A stretch of DNA of 64,000 nt from Pseudomonadota bacterium (GTDB lineage Bacteria > Pseudomonadota > Alphaproteobacteria > Caulobacterales > Caulobacteraceae): assembly GCA_018241995.1 (NCBI GenBank), contig JAFECT010000004.1, positions 336,068 to 400,067 on the forward strand, in the 5' to 3' direction. Position numbers and translations under genes: made by a program. Below are positions 29,990 through 40,399 of this stretch, one piece after another (position 1 is the stretch's first letter; the number at the start of each line of letters is the position of its first letter). The notes beneath the pieces were generated by a model. That model did not search any database, was not told where the DNA came from, and saw only the letters and a list, made by a program, of their open reading frames with translations.

Positions 29990-30610
29990 ATGACGCGCAA
30001 GAAGGTCGGGGTGCTGATCTCGGGCCGCGGCTCGAACATGCAGGCCTTGTGTGAGGCGGCGAAAGACGCCGCCTACCCGGCAGAGATCGTGCTGGTGGCC
30101 TCCAACAGGTCAGACGCCGGGGGGCTGGAGATCGCGCGCGGGTACGGCGCCGAGACCTTTGCCCTGGACCACCGCCCGTTCGGCAAGGACCGCGAGGCGC
30201 ACGAGCGCGAGATGGACGCGGCCCTGCGCGCTCACGGCGTCGAGATCGTCGCCCTGGCCGGCTATATGCGCGTGCTGTCGCCCTGGCTGGTGGCGCAGTG
30301 GCAAGGCCGGATGATCAACATCCACCCCTCGCTGCTGCCGCTGTTTCCGGGCCTCGACACCCACAAGCGCGCGCTCGAAGCCGGGGTGAAGCTGCACGGC
30401 TGCACCGTGCACCTGGTCTCCGACGGCGTGGACGAAGGCCCGATCCTGGGCCAGGCGGCCGTGCCCGTGCTGGCCGGCGACGACGAGGCGGCCCTGGCGG
30501 CGCGGGTGCTGAAGGTGGAGCACCGGCTCTATCCGGCTTGTCTGGCCGCGCTGGCGTCGGGCAAGCATTGGGTCGAGACGGACGCGGCGGCGAGCCTGAT
30601 CAGCGTCTAG
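29990..30610 (+). CDS. purN: Phosphoribosylglycinamide formyltransferase
   Basis: A 206-residue enzyme that formylates glycinamide ribotide with 10-formyl-THF. Motifs are VLISGRGSNMQAL at the start, ALAGYMRVLSP, the catalytic NIHPSLLPLFPGLDTH, and HLVSDGVDEGPILGQAAVPV. Its stop codon region overlaps by 11 bases the 3' end of a hypothetical gene on the other strand. Confidence 0.98.
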   Translation: MTRKKVGVLISGRGSNMQALCEAAKDAAYPAEIVLVASNRSDAGGLEIARGYGAETFALDHRPFGKDREAHEREMDAALRAHGVEIVALAGYMRVLSPWLVAQWQGRMINIHPSLLPLFPGLDTHKRALEAGVKLHGCTVHLVSDGVDEGPILGQAAVPVLAGDDEAALAARVLKVEHRLYPACLAALASGKHWVETDAAASLISV

Positions 30611-31055
30611 GAGGCCACCACAGCCACAGGGCTGCATCATCGCGCCCCCAGATCACATAGTCACCTTCGCCAGTCCGCATGTCGCTGACCGCTGCGCGCA
30701 ACGCCTCAAGCGCCTCGTCGCCTGCGCTCAGCCTCGCGTGGCCATCCTCGTCTGCATCAATCGACCAGGTATCCCCAGGCCAGTCGCGCGAATAGCTCAG
30801 CGTCAGGCTAGCCGCAGGCCGCTTGGGTTCGGTGTTGCCCCGAAAGGGTTCAGGGAGGTCGCGTTGCTCGACTGCAATCTTCAAGCGACCTGGATAGCGC
30901 GCAGCCTGCAGCAGGTTCAGCGCTTCATCGAGACAATCGCAGCCTTCCGCGTCCGCCGCAAAATGCCAGCCCTTCAGACTGGCGCGGTGACTTTTCGGAT
31001 AGCGCCACAAATAGATGCGACCCCACGGGCGCCAGCGCTCCAAAGCCGGGTCCAC
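30600..31055 (-). CDS. Hypothetical protein, probably coupled to the upstream esterase
   Basis: A 151-residue soluble protein with no recognised family. It is rich in Trp (WGRIYLWRYPKSH, WHFAADAEG, WPGDTWSIDADEDG and a final ALWLWWPPRR), and contains a Cys pair in EGCDCLDEALNLL. The GTG start at 31055 lies five bases after the esterase stop with GGGGTAGGGGAC upstream, so it may be translated together with the esterase. Base composition is a little less GC-rich than its neighbours. It overlaps the end of purN by 11 bases. The frame looks coding rather than a shadow because nothing else occupies the region. Confidence 0.6.
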   Translation of the reverse strand: MDPALERWRPWGRIYLWRYPKSHRASLKGWHFAADAEGCDCLDEALNLLQAARYPGRLKIAVEQRDLPEPFRGNTEPKRPAASLTLSYSRDWPGDTWSIDADEDGHARLSAGDEALEALRAAVSDMRTGEGDYVIWGRDDAALWLWWPPRR

Positions 31056-31060
31056 GTCCC

Positions 31061-31909
31061 CTACCCCACCGGCGCCGCGAACAGCCACCGGATCGCCTTG
31101 ATCGCCGCCGGGTCGTAGATACCTGCGTGCTTCTCCTGGGGCATGGGATCGAAGCGCCAGTTCAGGCCCTTCGGCGCCTGGGCCTTCAGGGTGTCGGCCA
31201 GCAGATAGGTGCCTGCCTCTAGCCCGCCGCCGTCGCCGGCCTCAGCAAAGTACAGCGACTTGCCGGCATAGTTCCCTGCCTTCAGCCGCTCGGCAGCCGA
31301 CTTGGCGAGACTTTGTTTGTCCCACCACAGGCTGGGGCTCATGGCGATGTAGTCGTCGAACATCTGGGGTCGGGTCAGGAAGGTCTCGACCACGAACAGC
31401 CCCGCGAGCGACTCGCCCATCAGCGCGGTGGGACCAGTGGTGCGGTAACGCGCCTTGATCCAGGGCTTCAGCTCCTCGCCGATGAAGTCGCGGAACTTGG
31501 CGGAGCCCCCTCCGGTCGGGACCAGCTTGTGGTCGCGGGGGTCGCTCGAGGGATGGGTCAGGTCATGGCGCCGGTCGATGCCCTCGATGCCGACCACGAT
31601 GACGTCCTGCAGCAGGCCATTCGCGGCGCCGACATAGAACAGGCCCGTGGCGTGATGGAAGTCTTCGTGTTCGCCGCCGTCGAGCAGCACCACCACCGGA
31701 TAGGCCTTGGTCGACGTCTCATAGCCGTCCGGCAGCCAGACATTGATGCGCCGGGTCTGACCGAGGATGCGCGAGTCCAGGGTGTAGGAGCGCCCGATCA
31801 CGATGGGCCGGCCCTCCTGACGCGCGGAGTCGTCGCCCGCCGGGGCGCCGGCAAGCGCGGGGCCGGCCAAGGCGCAAGCCGCGAACAGGGAAATCAGAAA
31901 CCGACGCAT
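31061..31909 (-). CDS. Exported alpha/beta-hydrolase esterase (PF00756, Fes/IroE-like)
   Basis: A 282-residue secreted serine hydrolase of the esterase D/enterochelin esterase-like family. There is a signal peptide (MRRFLISLFAACALAGPALAG), a YPVVVLLDGGEHEDFHH oxyanion region, the nucleophile elbow GESLAG in TALMGESLAGLFVVE, and a likely catalytic His in EKHAGIYD near the C-terminus. Relatives cleave ferric siderophore esters or carbohydrate esters. No siderophore genes are adjacent, so the substrate is open. It is followed by a coupled hypothetical gene. Confidence 0.88.
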   Translation of the reverse strand: MRRFLISLFAACALAGPALAGAPAGDDSARQEGRPIVIGRSYTLDSRILGQTRRINVWLPDGYETSTKAYPVVVLLDGGEHEDFHHATGLFYVGAANGLLQDVIVVGIEGIDRRHDLTHPSSDPRDHKLVPTGGGSAKFRDFIGEELKPWIKARYRTTGPTALMGESLAGLFVVETFLTRPQMFDDYIAMSPSLWWDKQSLAKSAAERLKAGNYAGKSLYFAEAGDGGGLEAGTYLLADTLKAQAPKGLNWRFDPMPQEKHAGIYDPAAIKAIRWLFAAPVG

Positions 31910-31931
31910 GCGGACGCGCTCCAGACACGAC

Positions 31932-31956
31932 AAAGGCCGGAGCTTACGCCCCGGCC
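31932..31956 (-). terminator. Intrinsic terminator after ndk
   Basis: Read on the minus strand, GGCCGGGGC pairs with GCTCCGGCC around a GTAA tetraloop (9-bp stem, one G-U pair), followed by TTT. It lies between ndk and the esterase, 62 bp after the ndk stop. Confidence 0.65.
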
Positions 31957-32017
31957 CTCGCGAATTCGCAACCTCAATGTCGCCGATGACCGACAGTCAC
32001 CGGGCGACCAAGTCGCC

Positions 32018-32437
32018 TCAGCCGACGATCTGATCGTCGGTGAAGAACTGGGCGATCTCGATCTTGGCGTTCTCGGCCGAGTCCGAGCCGTGCACCGAGT
32101 TCTCACCCACGTTGCGGGCGTAGAGCTTGCGGATGGTGCCCTCAGCCGCGTTCTCGGGGTTGGTGGCGCCCATCACGTCGCGATAACGCTGCACGGCGTT
32201 GTCGCCTTCCAGCACCTGCACGACCACGGGGCCGGAGGTCATGAAGTCCACCAGCTCGCCGAAGAACGGGCGCTCCTTGTGGATTTCGTAGAACTTTTCA
32301 GCCTGGGCGCGGCTCATCTTGATGCGGCGCTGGGCGACGATGCGCAGGCCCGCGTCCTCGATCACGGCGTTGACCTTGCCGGTCAGGTTCCGCTCGGTGG
32401 CGTCGGGCTTGATGATGGAGAAGGTACGTTCGGTCAT
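32018..32437 (-). CDS. ndk: Nucleoside diphosphate kinase
   Basis: A 139-residue enzyme balancing nucleoside triphosphates. It has [15 protein letters not shown] at the start, [21 protein letters not shown], and the phosphorylated His116 in NSVHGSDS. Length is exactly that of bacterial Ndk. It stands alone on the minus strand and is divergent from the ABC-F gene, with a terminator-like hairpin downstream. Confidence 0.98.
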   Translation of the reverse strand: MTERTFSIIKPDATERNLTGKVNAVIEDAGLRIVAQRRIKMSRAQAEKFYEIHKERPFFGELVDFMTSGPVVVQVLEGDNAVQRYRDVMGATNPENAAEGTIRKLYARNVGENSVHGSDSAENAKIEIAQFFTDDQIVG

Positions 32438-32540
32438 TCCACACACGAGAGTTGGCGTTCTTGGGGTCGCGGGCTTATAGCCGTGCGCCCCCGGATAGCA
32501 AATACCGCATTCGCCCCCGCTCGATTGGCCGCCTCGACCT

Positions 32541-34424
32541 ATGCTCCAGATCAAGGACCTGAGTTTCACCGCCTGGGGCCGGCGCTTCTTCAACGACGCC
32601 AGCGTGACGCTGCCCGCGGGCGTGAAGGCCGGGCTGGTGGGCAGGAACGGTGCGGGCAAGACAACCCTGTTCAAGCTGATCCTCGGGGAGCACTCGCCCG
32701 GCGGCGGCGATATCCTGACGCCCAAGGGCTGGCGCATCGCCACCGTCGACCAGGAGGTCGCGGCCTCCCCCACCCTGTTGCTGGACGCGGTGCTGGCGCT
32801 GGATACCCGCCGAGCCAGGCTGATGGCCGAGTTGGACACCGCGCCGCCCGAACGACAGGCCGAGCTGCACGCCGACCTCTACGCCATCGGCGCGGACCGG
32901 GCGCCCTCGCGCGCCGCGGAAATCCTTAGCGGCCTGGGCTTCACGCCTGAGGACCTGTCGCGGCCGGTGTCCTATTTCTCCGGCGGCTGGCGCATGCGCG
33001 CGACGCTCGCCGGCGCCCTGCTGGCCGAACCCGACCTGCTGCTGCTCGACGAACCGACCAACTATCTCGACCTTGAAGGCGCCCTCTGGCTCGAAGCCCG
33101 GCTGAAGCGCTATCCGAACACCGCCCTGGTGATCAGCCACGACCGCGAGCTGCTCAACAACTCCGTCACCGCCATCGTCCACCTGAACGACGGCAAGCTC
33201 GACTACTACACCGGCGGCTACGACCAGTTCGAACACATGCGCGCCGAGAAGATGCGCCTGAAGGACGCCGCGCGCGTCAAGCAGGAGGCCGAGCGGGCGC
33301 ACCTGCAGTCCTTCGTCGACCGCTTCCGCGCCAAGGCGTCCAAGGCCAGCCAGGCCCAGTCGCGCCTGAAGCGGCTGGAGAAGCTGACCCCCATCGAGGC
33401 CACCATCGAGCAGCGCGTGGCGCCGTTCCGCCTGCCCTCGCCCGAGCGCAAGCTGAACCCGCCCCTGATCCGCATGGAAGGCGCCGCGGTCGGCTATGGC
33501 GACAAGGCCATCCTGCGCAATCTGACCCTGCGCCTCGACGAGGAGGACCGCATCGGCCTCCTGGGCGTCAACGGCGCGGGCAAGTCCACCTTCGCCAAAC
33601 TGCTGGCCGGCGCCCTGCAGCCCATGGCCGGCGAGGTCTCGCGCGACCGCAGGCTGAAGGCCGGCTGGTTCCACCAGCACCAGATCGAGGCCCTGGACCC
33701 GCGCGACACCCCGCTCGACATCATCCGCCGGCGCATGCCCGACGCCGGCGAGGCGCAGCGGCGCGCCAAGCTGGGCGGCTTCGGCTTCGACGCCGGCCGC
33801 GCCGAGACCCAGGCCATCGACCTCTCGGGCGGCGAGCGCGCGCGCCTGCTGCTCAATATGGTGGCGATGGACGCGCCGCACCTGCTCATCCTCGACGAGC
33901 CGACCAACCACCTGGACATCGACAGCAGGCGGGCTCTGCTCGACGGACTGAACGACTACGAGGGCGCGGTGGTGATCATCACCCACGACCGCTCGCTGAT
34001 GGAGTTGGTGGCCGACCGCCTGTGGCTGACCGCCGACGGGGCGGTGAAGCCGTTTGACGGCGACATGGACGACTACGCCAAGTTCGTGCTCGACCGCGCC
34101 AAGGCGGCGGGCGCCGGCGCCGCCTCGAAGTCCCAGGTCCCCTCCGCCAAGGACCAGCGCAAGGCGGCCGCGGACGCGCGCCAACGCATTTCACCCCTGA
34201 AGAAGGTCGTCGACGCCACTGAAAAGAAGATGGAAATGCTGAGCGCCGAAATCGCGCGCCTGAACCGCGACCTGGCCGATCCCGCCTTCTTCGAGGACGC
34301 GGGCAAGACCATCGACCTGGGCCGCGCGCTCGGCCGCGCCGAGAAGGCCCTGGCCGAGGTCGAGGCCCAGTGGCTGGAGGCGGCGGAAGTCTATGAGGCG
34401 GCGAAGGCCGAGGCGGGGCTGTAA
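32541..34424 (+). CDS. ABC-F family ATPase (Uup/YheS type)
   Basis: A 627-residue soluble protein with two ABC domains and no membrane part, which marks ABC-F translation factors that act at the ribosomal E site. Walker A motifs are GRNGAGKTT and GVNGAGKST; signatures are [10 protein letters not shown] and [10 protein letters not shown]. Walker B motifs are [14 protein letters not shown] and [14 protein letters not shown]. The linker between domains is charged and helical (the P-site tRNA interaction motif position). The C-terminal coiled coil (about residues 545-627) resembles the YheS/Uup branch. Resistance-type ABC-F proteins seem less likely given the organism and the length of the C-terminal extension. 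Confidence 0.94.
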   Translation: MLQIKDLSFTAWGRRFFNDASVTLPAGVKAGLVGRNGAGKTTLFKLILGEHSPGGGDILTPKGWRIATVDQEVAASPTLLLDAVLALDTRRARLMAELDTAPPERQAELHADLYAIGADRAPSRAAEILSGLGFTPEDLSRPVSYFSGGWRMRATLAGALLAEPDLLLLDEPTNYLDLEGALWLEARLKRYPNTALVISHDRELLNNSVTAIVHLNDGKLDYYTGGYDQFEHMRAEKMRLKDAARVKQEAERAHLQSFVDRFRAKASKASQAQSRLKRLEKLTPIEATIEQRVAPFRLPSPERKLNPPLIRMEGAAVGYGDKAILRNLTLRLDEEDRIGLLGVNGAGKSTFAKLLAGALQPMAGEVSRDRRLKAGWFHQHQIEALDPRDTPLDIIRRRMPDAGEAQRRAKLGGFGFDAGRAETQAIDLSGGERARLLLNMVAMDAPHLLILDEPTNHLDIDSRRALLDGLNDYEGAVVIITHDRSLMELVADRLWLTADGAVKPFDGDMDDYAKFVLDRAKAAGAGAASKSQVPSAKDQRKAAADARQRISPLKKVVDATEKKMEMLSAEIARLNRDLADPAFFEDAGKTIDLGRALGRAEKALAEVEAQWLEAAEVYEAAKAEAGL

Positions 34425-34460
34425 TCCTCTCCCACGGCCTTCGGCCCGGGGGAGGATTTT
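34424..34460 (+). terminator. Intrinsic terminator after the ABC-F gene
   Basis: ATCCTCTCCC pairs with GGGGGAGGAT (one T-G pair), enclosing a second small hairpin GGCC-TTC-GGCC, and is followed by TTTT. It starts at the stop codon of the ABC-F gene and lies in the 41-bp gap to the convergent I78 inhibitor gene, so it may terminate both. Confidence 0.8.
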
Positions 34461-34465
34461 GCGCG

Positions 34466-34732
34466 TCAGCCGCAGGTCACGCGCACGATCTTATACGTCT
34501 TGGCGTCCCAGACGATGTTCATGCGCGTCTCGACATAGTCCTGGGTCACCGCGTCGGCGGTGGAATAGATCCGCACATTGGGGCCGCGAAGGCTCCGCGG
34601 AATGGCCGAGACTGGCTGGCCGACCAGCGACTGGTGCTGCGCCGCGCCGCAGGTGTCCTTGGGCGCATCGGCGGCGACGGCGCCGCCGTTCATCATCAGG
34701 GTGGCGAGGGCGGCGGCGCTCAGGGCCTTCAT
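34466..34732 (-). CDS. Exported I78 family peptidase inhibitor
   Basis: An 88-residue secreted protein with a signal peptide (cleavage near GAVAADA). The mature part fits the I78 inhibitor family (PF11720): DTCGAAQHQSLVGQP, VRIYSTADAVTQDYVETRMNI, and VRVTCG at the end. The two Cys likely form a disulfide. Members inhibit serine proteases such as elastase by a reactive-site loop. It is 40 bp downstream of the SDR gene on the same strand, so both could share the stress promoter found there. Confidence 0.88.
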   Translation of the reverse strand: MKALSAAALATLMMNGGAVAADAPKDTCGAAQHQSLVGQPVSAIPRSLRGPNVRIYSTADAVTQDYVETRMNIVWDAKTYKIVRVTCG

Positions 34733-34772
34733 TGGGAGATCTCCACAACGTCGGCCCCGAGCCTAACACGCC

Positions 34773-35774
<1,002 letters not shown>

Positions 35775-35805
35775 GGCGAGGGCTCCTGCGAGGCTAGGTC
35801 CTCCC

Positions 35806-35830
35806 AACAACCCAAAGCGCATGGCGTTCC
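35806..35830 (-). promoter_or_regulatory. EcfG/SigT-type stress promoter upstream of the SDR gene
   Basis: On the minus strand GGAAC (35826-35830) is followed, after 16 bases, by TGTT (35806-35809). Spacing is identical to the csbD promoter and the -10 box differs only in its first base. The SDR start codon lies about 32 bases downstream. Confidence 0.7.
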
Positions 35831-35890
35831 CGCGGAGCATGTCAGGGAAAGTGGCCCCACTTTCCCGCCCGGACATGCGCCAACTTGAAT

Positions 35891-36349
35891 CTAAGCCTGC
35901 TTCTCCCAGCCGCGTTCGCCCTGGCGCCAGTAGGAGATCGGCAGGCCCTGGCCCTTGAAGGCCTTCCAGCGCTTGCGCGCCTCGCCGACCGCCGCCTCGT
36001 CGCGGCCGTCGAACAGCTGGATGCAGCGCTGGTAGCCGTCCAGCGCCCCGGTCTCGGCCGCGTCGACGATGAACAGGGCCTGGGCGCCGTTCGGATTGTC
36101 CATGGCGGTGGTCAGGAGGATCGGCTGGCGCTCGACATGGGGCTCCCCCGCCACGCCGTGCGGCAGGAAGCTGTCGTCGCGCCAGGCCCACAGCCAGCCG
36201 TCCAGATGCTCGATGCGGTCGCTGGAAGGGGCGCGCACGACCGCGCGCCACCCCTTGGCCAGGGTCTTCTCAAGAAGCTCGGGCAAGGCCTGGTCGAGCG
36301 GCGTGCGCTCCAGATGGTAGAACCAGACCTCGCAGCCGCCCTCAGCCAT
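35891..36349 (-). CDS. holC: DNA polymerase III chi subunit
   Basis: A 152-residue clamp-loader accessory subunit that links the polymerase to single-strand binding protein. Family traits include EVWFYHLERTPLDQALPELLEKTLAKGWRAVV near the start, LDGWLWAWRDDSFLPHG and the segment VERQPILLTT. It overlaps pepA at TGATG (one base shared between stop and start), and pepA-holC is the standard order in proteobacteria. Confidence 0.95.
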   Translation of the reverse strand: MAEGGCEVWFYHLERTPLDQALPELLEKTLAKGWRAVVRAPSSDRIEHLDGWLWAWRDDSFLPHGVAGEPHVERQPILLTTAMDNPNGAQALFIVDAAETGALDGYQRCIQLFDGRDEAAVGEARKRWKAFKGQGLPISYWRQGERGWEKQA

Positions 36350-37827
36350 CAGGCTTCGTAGCGGTCGGCCACCAGGCGGTCGAGCAGGATGACGCCGAAG
36401 CCGGCCGGGCCGTCGGGCACGGTCGAGACCTTGGAGTCCTTGCGCCAGGCCACCGGCGCGATGTCGAGGTGCGCCCAGGGCACGCCGTTGGTGAAGCGCT
36501 GCAGGAACAGGGCCGCCGAGATCGAGCCGCCCAGGCGCCCCTTGCCGGTGTTCTTGATGTCGGCGATCGGGCTGTCGATCATCCGCTCGTAGGACGCAGG
36601 CAGCGGCATGCGCCACAGCGGCTCGCCGGTGGCCTTGGACGCGGCCAGCAGATTGTCGGCCAGCTCGTCGGAGTTGGAGAACACGCCCGCGATCTCGTCG
36701 CCCAGGGCGATCAGCATGGCGCCGGTGAGCGTCGCCAGATCGACCATGAACTTCGGCTTGAAGCGATCCTGCGTGTACCACAGCGCGTCGGCCAGAACGA
36801 GGCGGCCTTCCGCGTCGGTGTTCAAGACCTCGACCGTCTGGCCCGACATGGTCACCACCACGTCGCCGGGGCGCTGGGCGTTGCCGTCGGGCATGTTTTC
36901 GACGAGGCCGATCACGCCCACCACGTTGACCTTGGCCTTGCGGCCGGCCAGCGCGCACATCAGGCCCGCGACCGCGCCGCCGCCGCCCATGTCCCACTTC
37001 ATGTCTTCCATCGCGTCGGCCGGCTTCAGCGACAGGCCACCGGAATCGAAGCACACGCCCTTGCCCACGAAGGCGATCGGCTGGGCGTTCTTGTCGGCCG
37101 CGCCGTTCCAGCGCATGACCACCAGCTGGCTCTGCTTGGTCGAGCCCATGCCGACGGCGAGCAGAGTGCGCATGCCGAGCTTCTCCATCTCGGCCTCGCC
37201 CAGCACCTCGACCGTGAGGCCCAGCTTCTCCAGCCCCTTGCAGCGCTTGGCGAACTCTTCGGGATAAAGAACGTTGGCGGGCTCGGCCACCAGATCGCGG
37301 GTGAAGAAGACGCCGTCGGCGATGGCCGAGAGCGGCGCGTAGGCGGCCTCGGCGGCCTTGGCGTCGGCGGCCACCACCTGGATGGTGGTGATCGACGGCT
37401 TCTTATCGGCGGGGGTCTTGGTCAGGTACTTGTCGAAGCGGTAGCTGGCCAGGCGTGCGGCGAAGGCGGCGCGGGCGGCCTGGTCGGCCGAGAGGTCCGA
37501 GGCCTCGATGGCCAGGGTGTCGAAGCCCAGCAGCTTCACCGCCGAATAGGCCTGGCCCGCCGCATGCTCCAGCACCAGATCGTCGAAGCCGTCCTTGGCG
37601 CCCACGCCGATGGCGACGATGGCCGGGGCGGAGACGCCCGCCGGCGCGGTCAGCAGCAACGTCTGGCCCTTGGCCCCGGTGAAGCGGCCCGCGCCGATGG
37701 CCCGCGACAGGGCGCCGCCGCACTGCTGGTCGTAGGCCTGGGCGCCCTTCGAGAGCTTGCGTTCGTCCTGCACGAACACGGCCACGACCGCGGACCCAGA
37801 CGCCGCGCCAACGAACTCGATCTTCAT
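36349..37827 (-). CDS. pepA: Leucyl aminopeptidase (M17)
   Basis: A 492-residue cytoplasmic metallopeptidase. The catalytic domain shows VGKGVCFDSGGLSLKP, MKWDMGGGGAVAG, and the M17 signature NTDAEGRLVLADAL. The N-terminal domain starts MKIEFVGAA. Such enzymes process peptides and may also bind DNA in E. coli; that role is not demonstrated here. It is coupled to holC downstream and divergent from lptF across a 239-bp gap containing no gene. Confidence 0.97.
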   Translation of the reverse strand: MKIEFVGAASGSAVVAVFVQDERKLSKGAQAYDQQCGGALSRAIGAGRFTGAKGQTLLLTAPAGVSAPAIVAIGVGAKDGFDDLVLEHAAGQAYSAVKLLGFDTLAIEASDLSADQAARAAFAARLASYRFDKYLTKTPADKKPSITTIQVVAADAKAAEAAYAPLSAIADGVFFTRDLVAEPANVLYPEEFAKRCKGLEKLGLTVEVLGEAEMEKLGMRTLLAVGMGSTKQSQLVVMRWNGAADKNAQPIAFVGKGVCFDSGGLSLKPADAMEDMKWDMGGGGAVAGLMCALAGRKAKVNVVGVIGLVENMPDGNAQRPGDVVVTMSGQTVEVLNTDAEGRLVLADALWYTQDRFKPKFMVDLATLTGAMLIALGDEIAGVFSNSDELADNLLAASKATGEPLWRMPLPASYERMIDSPIADIKNTGKGRLGGSISAALFLQRFTNGVPWAHLDIAPVAWRKDSKVSTVPDGPAGFGVILLDRLVADRYEA

Positions 37828-38066
37828 ACTCGACAACTCCCGACCGGCGCGCCCCCCACAGGCGGGCCTACGAATCAAAGCAACGGCGGTTGTCGCCGTC
37901 CGTTCGGCGCGTGTAATACATGCCCCGCCCGCAGGGGCCTAGTGCGTCGTCGCGACAAGGGCAGAACGCCGTTCGTCGATGTGCTAACACCCCATCCCCG
38001 GCGCTTTCCAGGGTCTGGATTCGTCCTCCCAGGCCGGCGCGCCCCAACCGTCCGCCCGGCTCCTGG

Positions 38067-39203
38067 ATGCTCGTCGAAAAGTATCTGTTCAAGCAGCTCT
38101 CCATCCCGGTGCTGGGCGCGGTCGCCGCGCTCACGGCGGTGGCGTTGCTGAGCCAGACGCTGACCGCGCTGGACGTGATCGTGGAGCACGGCCAAAGCGC
38201 CTGGATCCTGATCAAGATCACGCTCCTGGCCCTGCCGCCCCTGCTGTCGCTGATTCTGCCGATCTCGCTGTTCGTCGGCGCGCTCCTGGCGCTGAACCGG
38301 CTGCAGACCGAGCAGGAGATCGTGATCTGCTTCGCCGCGGGCATGAGCCGCTGGCGGGTGATGGCGCCGGCGATCCGGCTGGCGACGATCTTCGCCCTGA
38401 TCTCGCTGTTCCTGAACGTCTGGGCGCAGCCCTACACCTTCCGCCTGATGCGGGCGGAATATTTCCGCGTCCGCACTGACCTGGCCGCCTCCCTGGTGCG
38501 CGAGGGCGAGTTCGTCTCCGCCGGATCGGGCCTGACCGTCTATACGCAGAGCGTCGAGCAGAACGGCCTGCTCAAGAACCCCTTCATTTACGTGCAGCGC
38601 CAGAACGGGGCCACCGCCTATGCCGCGCGCGACGGGCGCATCGTCAAGAAGGACGGACAGCCGGCCCTGATCCTGCGCCACGGCGCCAGCGAGGAGTTCT
38701 CACCCGCGGGCGTGCTGAACTACCTGTCCTTCGACGAGTACGTGTTCGAGCTGTCGCCCTTCATTAAGAGCGAGGACGTGCTGCGCTACAAGCCGTCCGA
38801 CCTGTGGCTGCACGAGCTGCTCGCGCCGAACCTGAAGCTCCCCTGGGAACAGAAGAACCGGCTGAAGCTGTTGGCCGAGGCCAACTCACGCATCGCCACG
38901 CCGCTCTATAACCTCGCCTTCGTCATGCTGGCCCTGGCCGGCGTGCTGGGCGGGCCGTTCAGCCGCCTGGGCTATGGCCGGCGCATCGCCGAGGTCGCCG
39001 CCATCGCCGCGGTGGCGCGCATCGCCGGATTCGCCGTCGAGGCGGCCTGCGCCGGCTCGGCCTGGCTCAATATTCTGCAGTACCTCTGCCCCCTGCTGCC
39101 GATCTGGTGGTCGGCGCGGGTGCTGTTCCGCCAGAAAGTGAAGCGCTACGTGCCCATGGCGTCCGACCAGGGCTCGCCCCTGCCCGCCCCGAGCGCTCCG
39201 TGA
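38067..39203 (+). CDS. lptF: LPS export ABC transporter permease LptF
   Basis: A 378-residue inner-membrane permease of the LptB2FG complex that extracts LPS from the inner membrane. There are three N-terminal membrane helices (residues about 12-35, 50-75, 95-120), a periplasmic beta-jellyroll region, and three C-terminal helices. Coupling residues lie in EIVICFAAGMSRWR, and MLVEKYLFKQLSIPV is the typical start. The ATG at 38067 is directly preceded by CTGG only, so initiation may be weak. lptG follows after 10 bases. Confidence 0.95.
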   Translation: MLVEKYLFKQLSIPVLGAVAALTAVALLSQTLTALDVIVEHGQSAWILIKITLLALPPLLSLILPISLFVGALLALNRLQTEQEIVICFAAGMSRWRVMAPAIRLATIFALISLFLNVWAQPYTFRLMRAEYFRVRTDLAASLVREGEFVSAGSGLTVYTQSVEQNGLLKNPFIYVQRQNGATAYAARDGRIVKKDGQPALILRHGASEEFSPAGVLNYLSFDEYVFELSPFIKSEDVLRYKPSDLWLHELLAPNLKLPWEQKNRLKLLAEANSRIATPLYNLAFVMLALAGVLGGPFSRLGYGRRIAEVAAIAAVARIAGFAVEAACAGSAWLNILQYLCPLLPIWWSARVLFRQKVKRYVPMASDQGSPLPAPSAP

Positions 39204-39213
39204 GGCCGCACCC

Positions 39214-40356
39214 ATGACCCGCGCCGCCTCCGCCCTGCCCGGCATGTTCCGCAACCGCCCGAGCCGCCTGACGCGGATCGAGCGCTATGTGGCCACCCGC
39301 ACCCTGGGCTCGGTCGCCATGGCCCTGGGCGTGATCGCGATCCTGATCCTCCTGATCAACTTCGTGGACGTGTCCAGGAACGTGGGCGGCAAGTCCGACG
39401 CCACGACGCTGGAGGTGCTGTGGTTGACGCTGCTGAAGTCGCCCAACGTCATCCTGCTGCTCCTGCCCTTCGCCTTCCTGTTCGGGGTGCTGGGCGCCTT
39501 CGTCGGCCTGAACCGGCGCAGCGAACTGGTCGCCATGCGCGCGGCCGGCGTCTCGGCCTGGCGCTTCATCTTCCCGGCGGCGGCGGCGGCCTTCCTGATC
39601 GGCGTGGTCACGGTCCTGGCGCTGAACCCCTTGGCCTCGTGGATGAACGCCAAATACGAGGAGACCAGCACCAGCCTGCTGTTCAACATCAAGATCGTCG
39701 ACGCCAAGGAAGTCTGGCTGCGCCAGGGCGACGGCCACACCCAGGTGGTGGTGCACGCCCGCTCCCGTGATCCGAACGGCGACCGGCTGAGGACCGTGCA
39801 GTTCTTCGTCTACAACATCGTCGACAACAAGGGCCTGGAGTTCTCGCGCCTGATCGAGGCCCGCGAGGCGACGCTGAGACCCGGAGCCTGGCAGCTCTAT
39901 GGCGCGCGCGAGGCGGGGGCGGGCGAGCAGGCGGTGCTCTACGACACCCTGTCGATCCCCTCGAACCTGAACCCGGCGACCGCCTACCGCAAGTTCGCCA
40001 ATCCGGCCTCGGTGCCGTTCTGGAACCTGCCGATGGTGATCGGACGGGTGGAGCACGCGGGCTTTTCGGCCACGGCGTATCGTTTGCGATTCCAGCAGCT
40101 TCTGGCGACACCTTTGCTTTTTGCTGCAATGTCGATCCTGGGCGCCGCCTTCTCGCTGAGGCTGATGCGGCTGGGAGGCCTGGCGGTGCTGGCCAGCTCG
40201 GGCGTGGCGCTGGGTTTCGTGTTCTTCTTCTTCAATCAGCTGTGCGGATCGCTGGGCAAGGGGGACGTGATCCCGCCGGTGCTGGCCGCCTGGACGCCGC
40301 CTTTGCTGGCGCTGCTGTCGGCTTTCACCTTGCTCTGCTATACCGAAGACGGGTAA
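39214..40356 (+). CDS. lptG: LPS export ABC transporter permease LptG
   Basis: A 380-residue partner of LptF with the same three-helix, beta-jellyroll, three-helix plan. RIERYVATRTLGSVAMALGV is the first membrane stretch; RRSELVAMRAAGVSAWRFI is the coupling helix that contacts the LptB ATPase. The periplasmic part accepts LPS and passes it to LptC. It lies in the lptF-lptG-lptD-surA block, an operon devoted to outer-membrane assembly. Confidence 0.95.
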   Translation: MTRAASALPGMFRNRPSRLTRIERYVATRTLGSVAMALGVIAILILLINFVDVSRNVGGKSDATTLEVLWLTLLKSPNVILLLLPFAFLFGVLGAFVGLNRRSELVAMRAAGVSAWRFIFPAAAAAFLIGVVTVLALNPLASWMNAKYEETSTSLLFNIKIVDAKEVWLRQGDGHTQVVVHARSRDPNGDRLRTVQFFVYNIVDNKGLEFSRLIEAREATLRPGAWQLYGAREAGAGEQAVLYDTLSIPSNLNPATAYRKFANPASVPFWNLPMVIGRVEHAGFSATAYRLRFQQLLATPLLFAAMSILGAAFSLRLMRLGGLAVLASSGVALGFVFFFFNQLCGSLGKGDVIPPVLAAWTPPLLALLSAFTLLCYTEDG

Positions 40357-40399
40357 CCCCTTAAGCAAGAATCCTCGTCCGGGAGTAAGGGCTTTGGGC

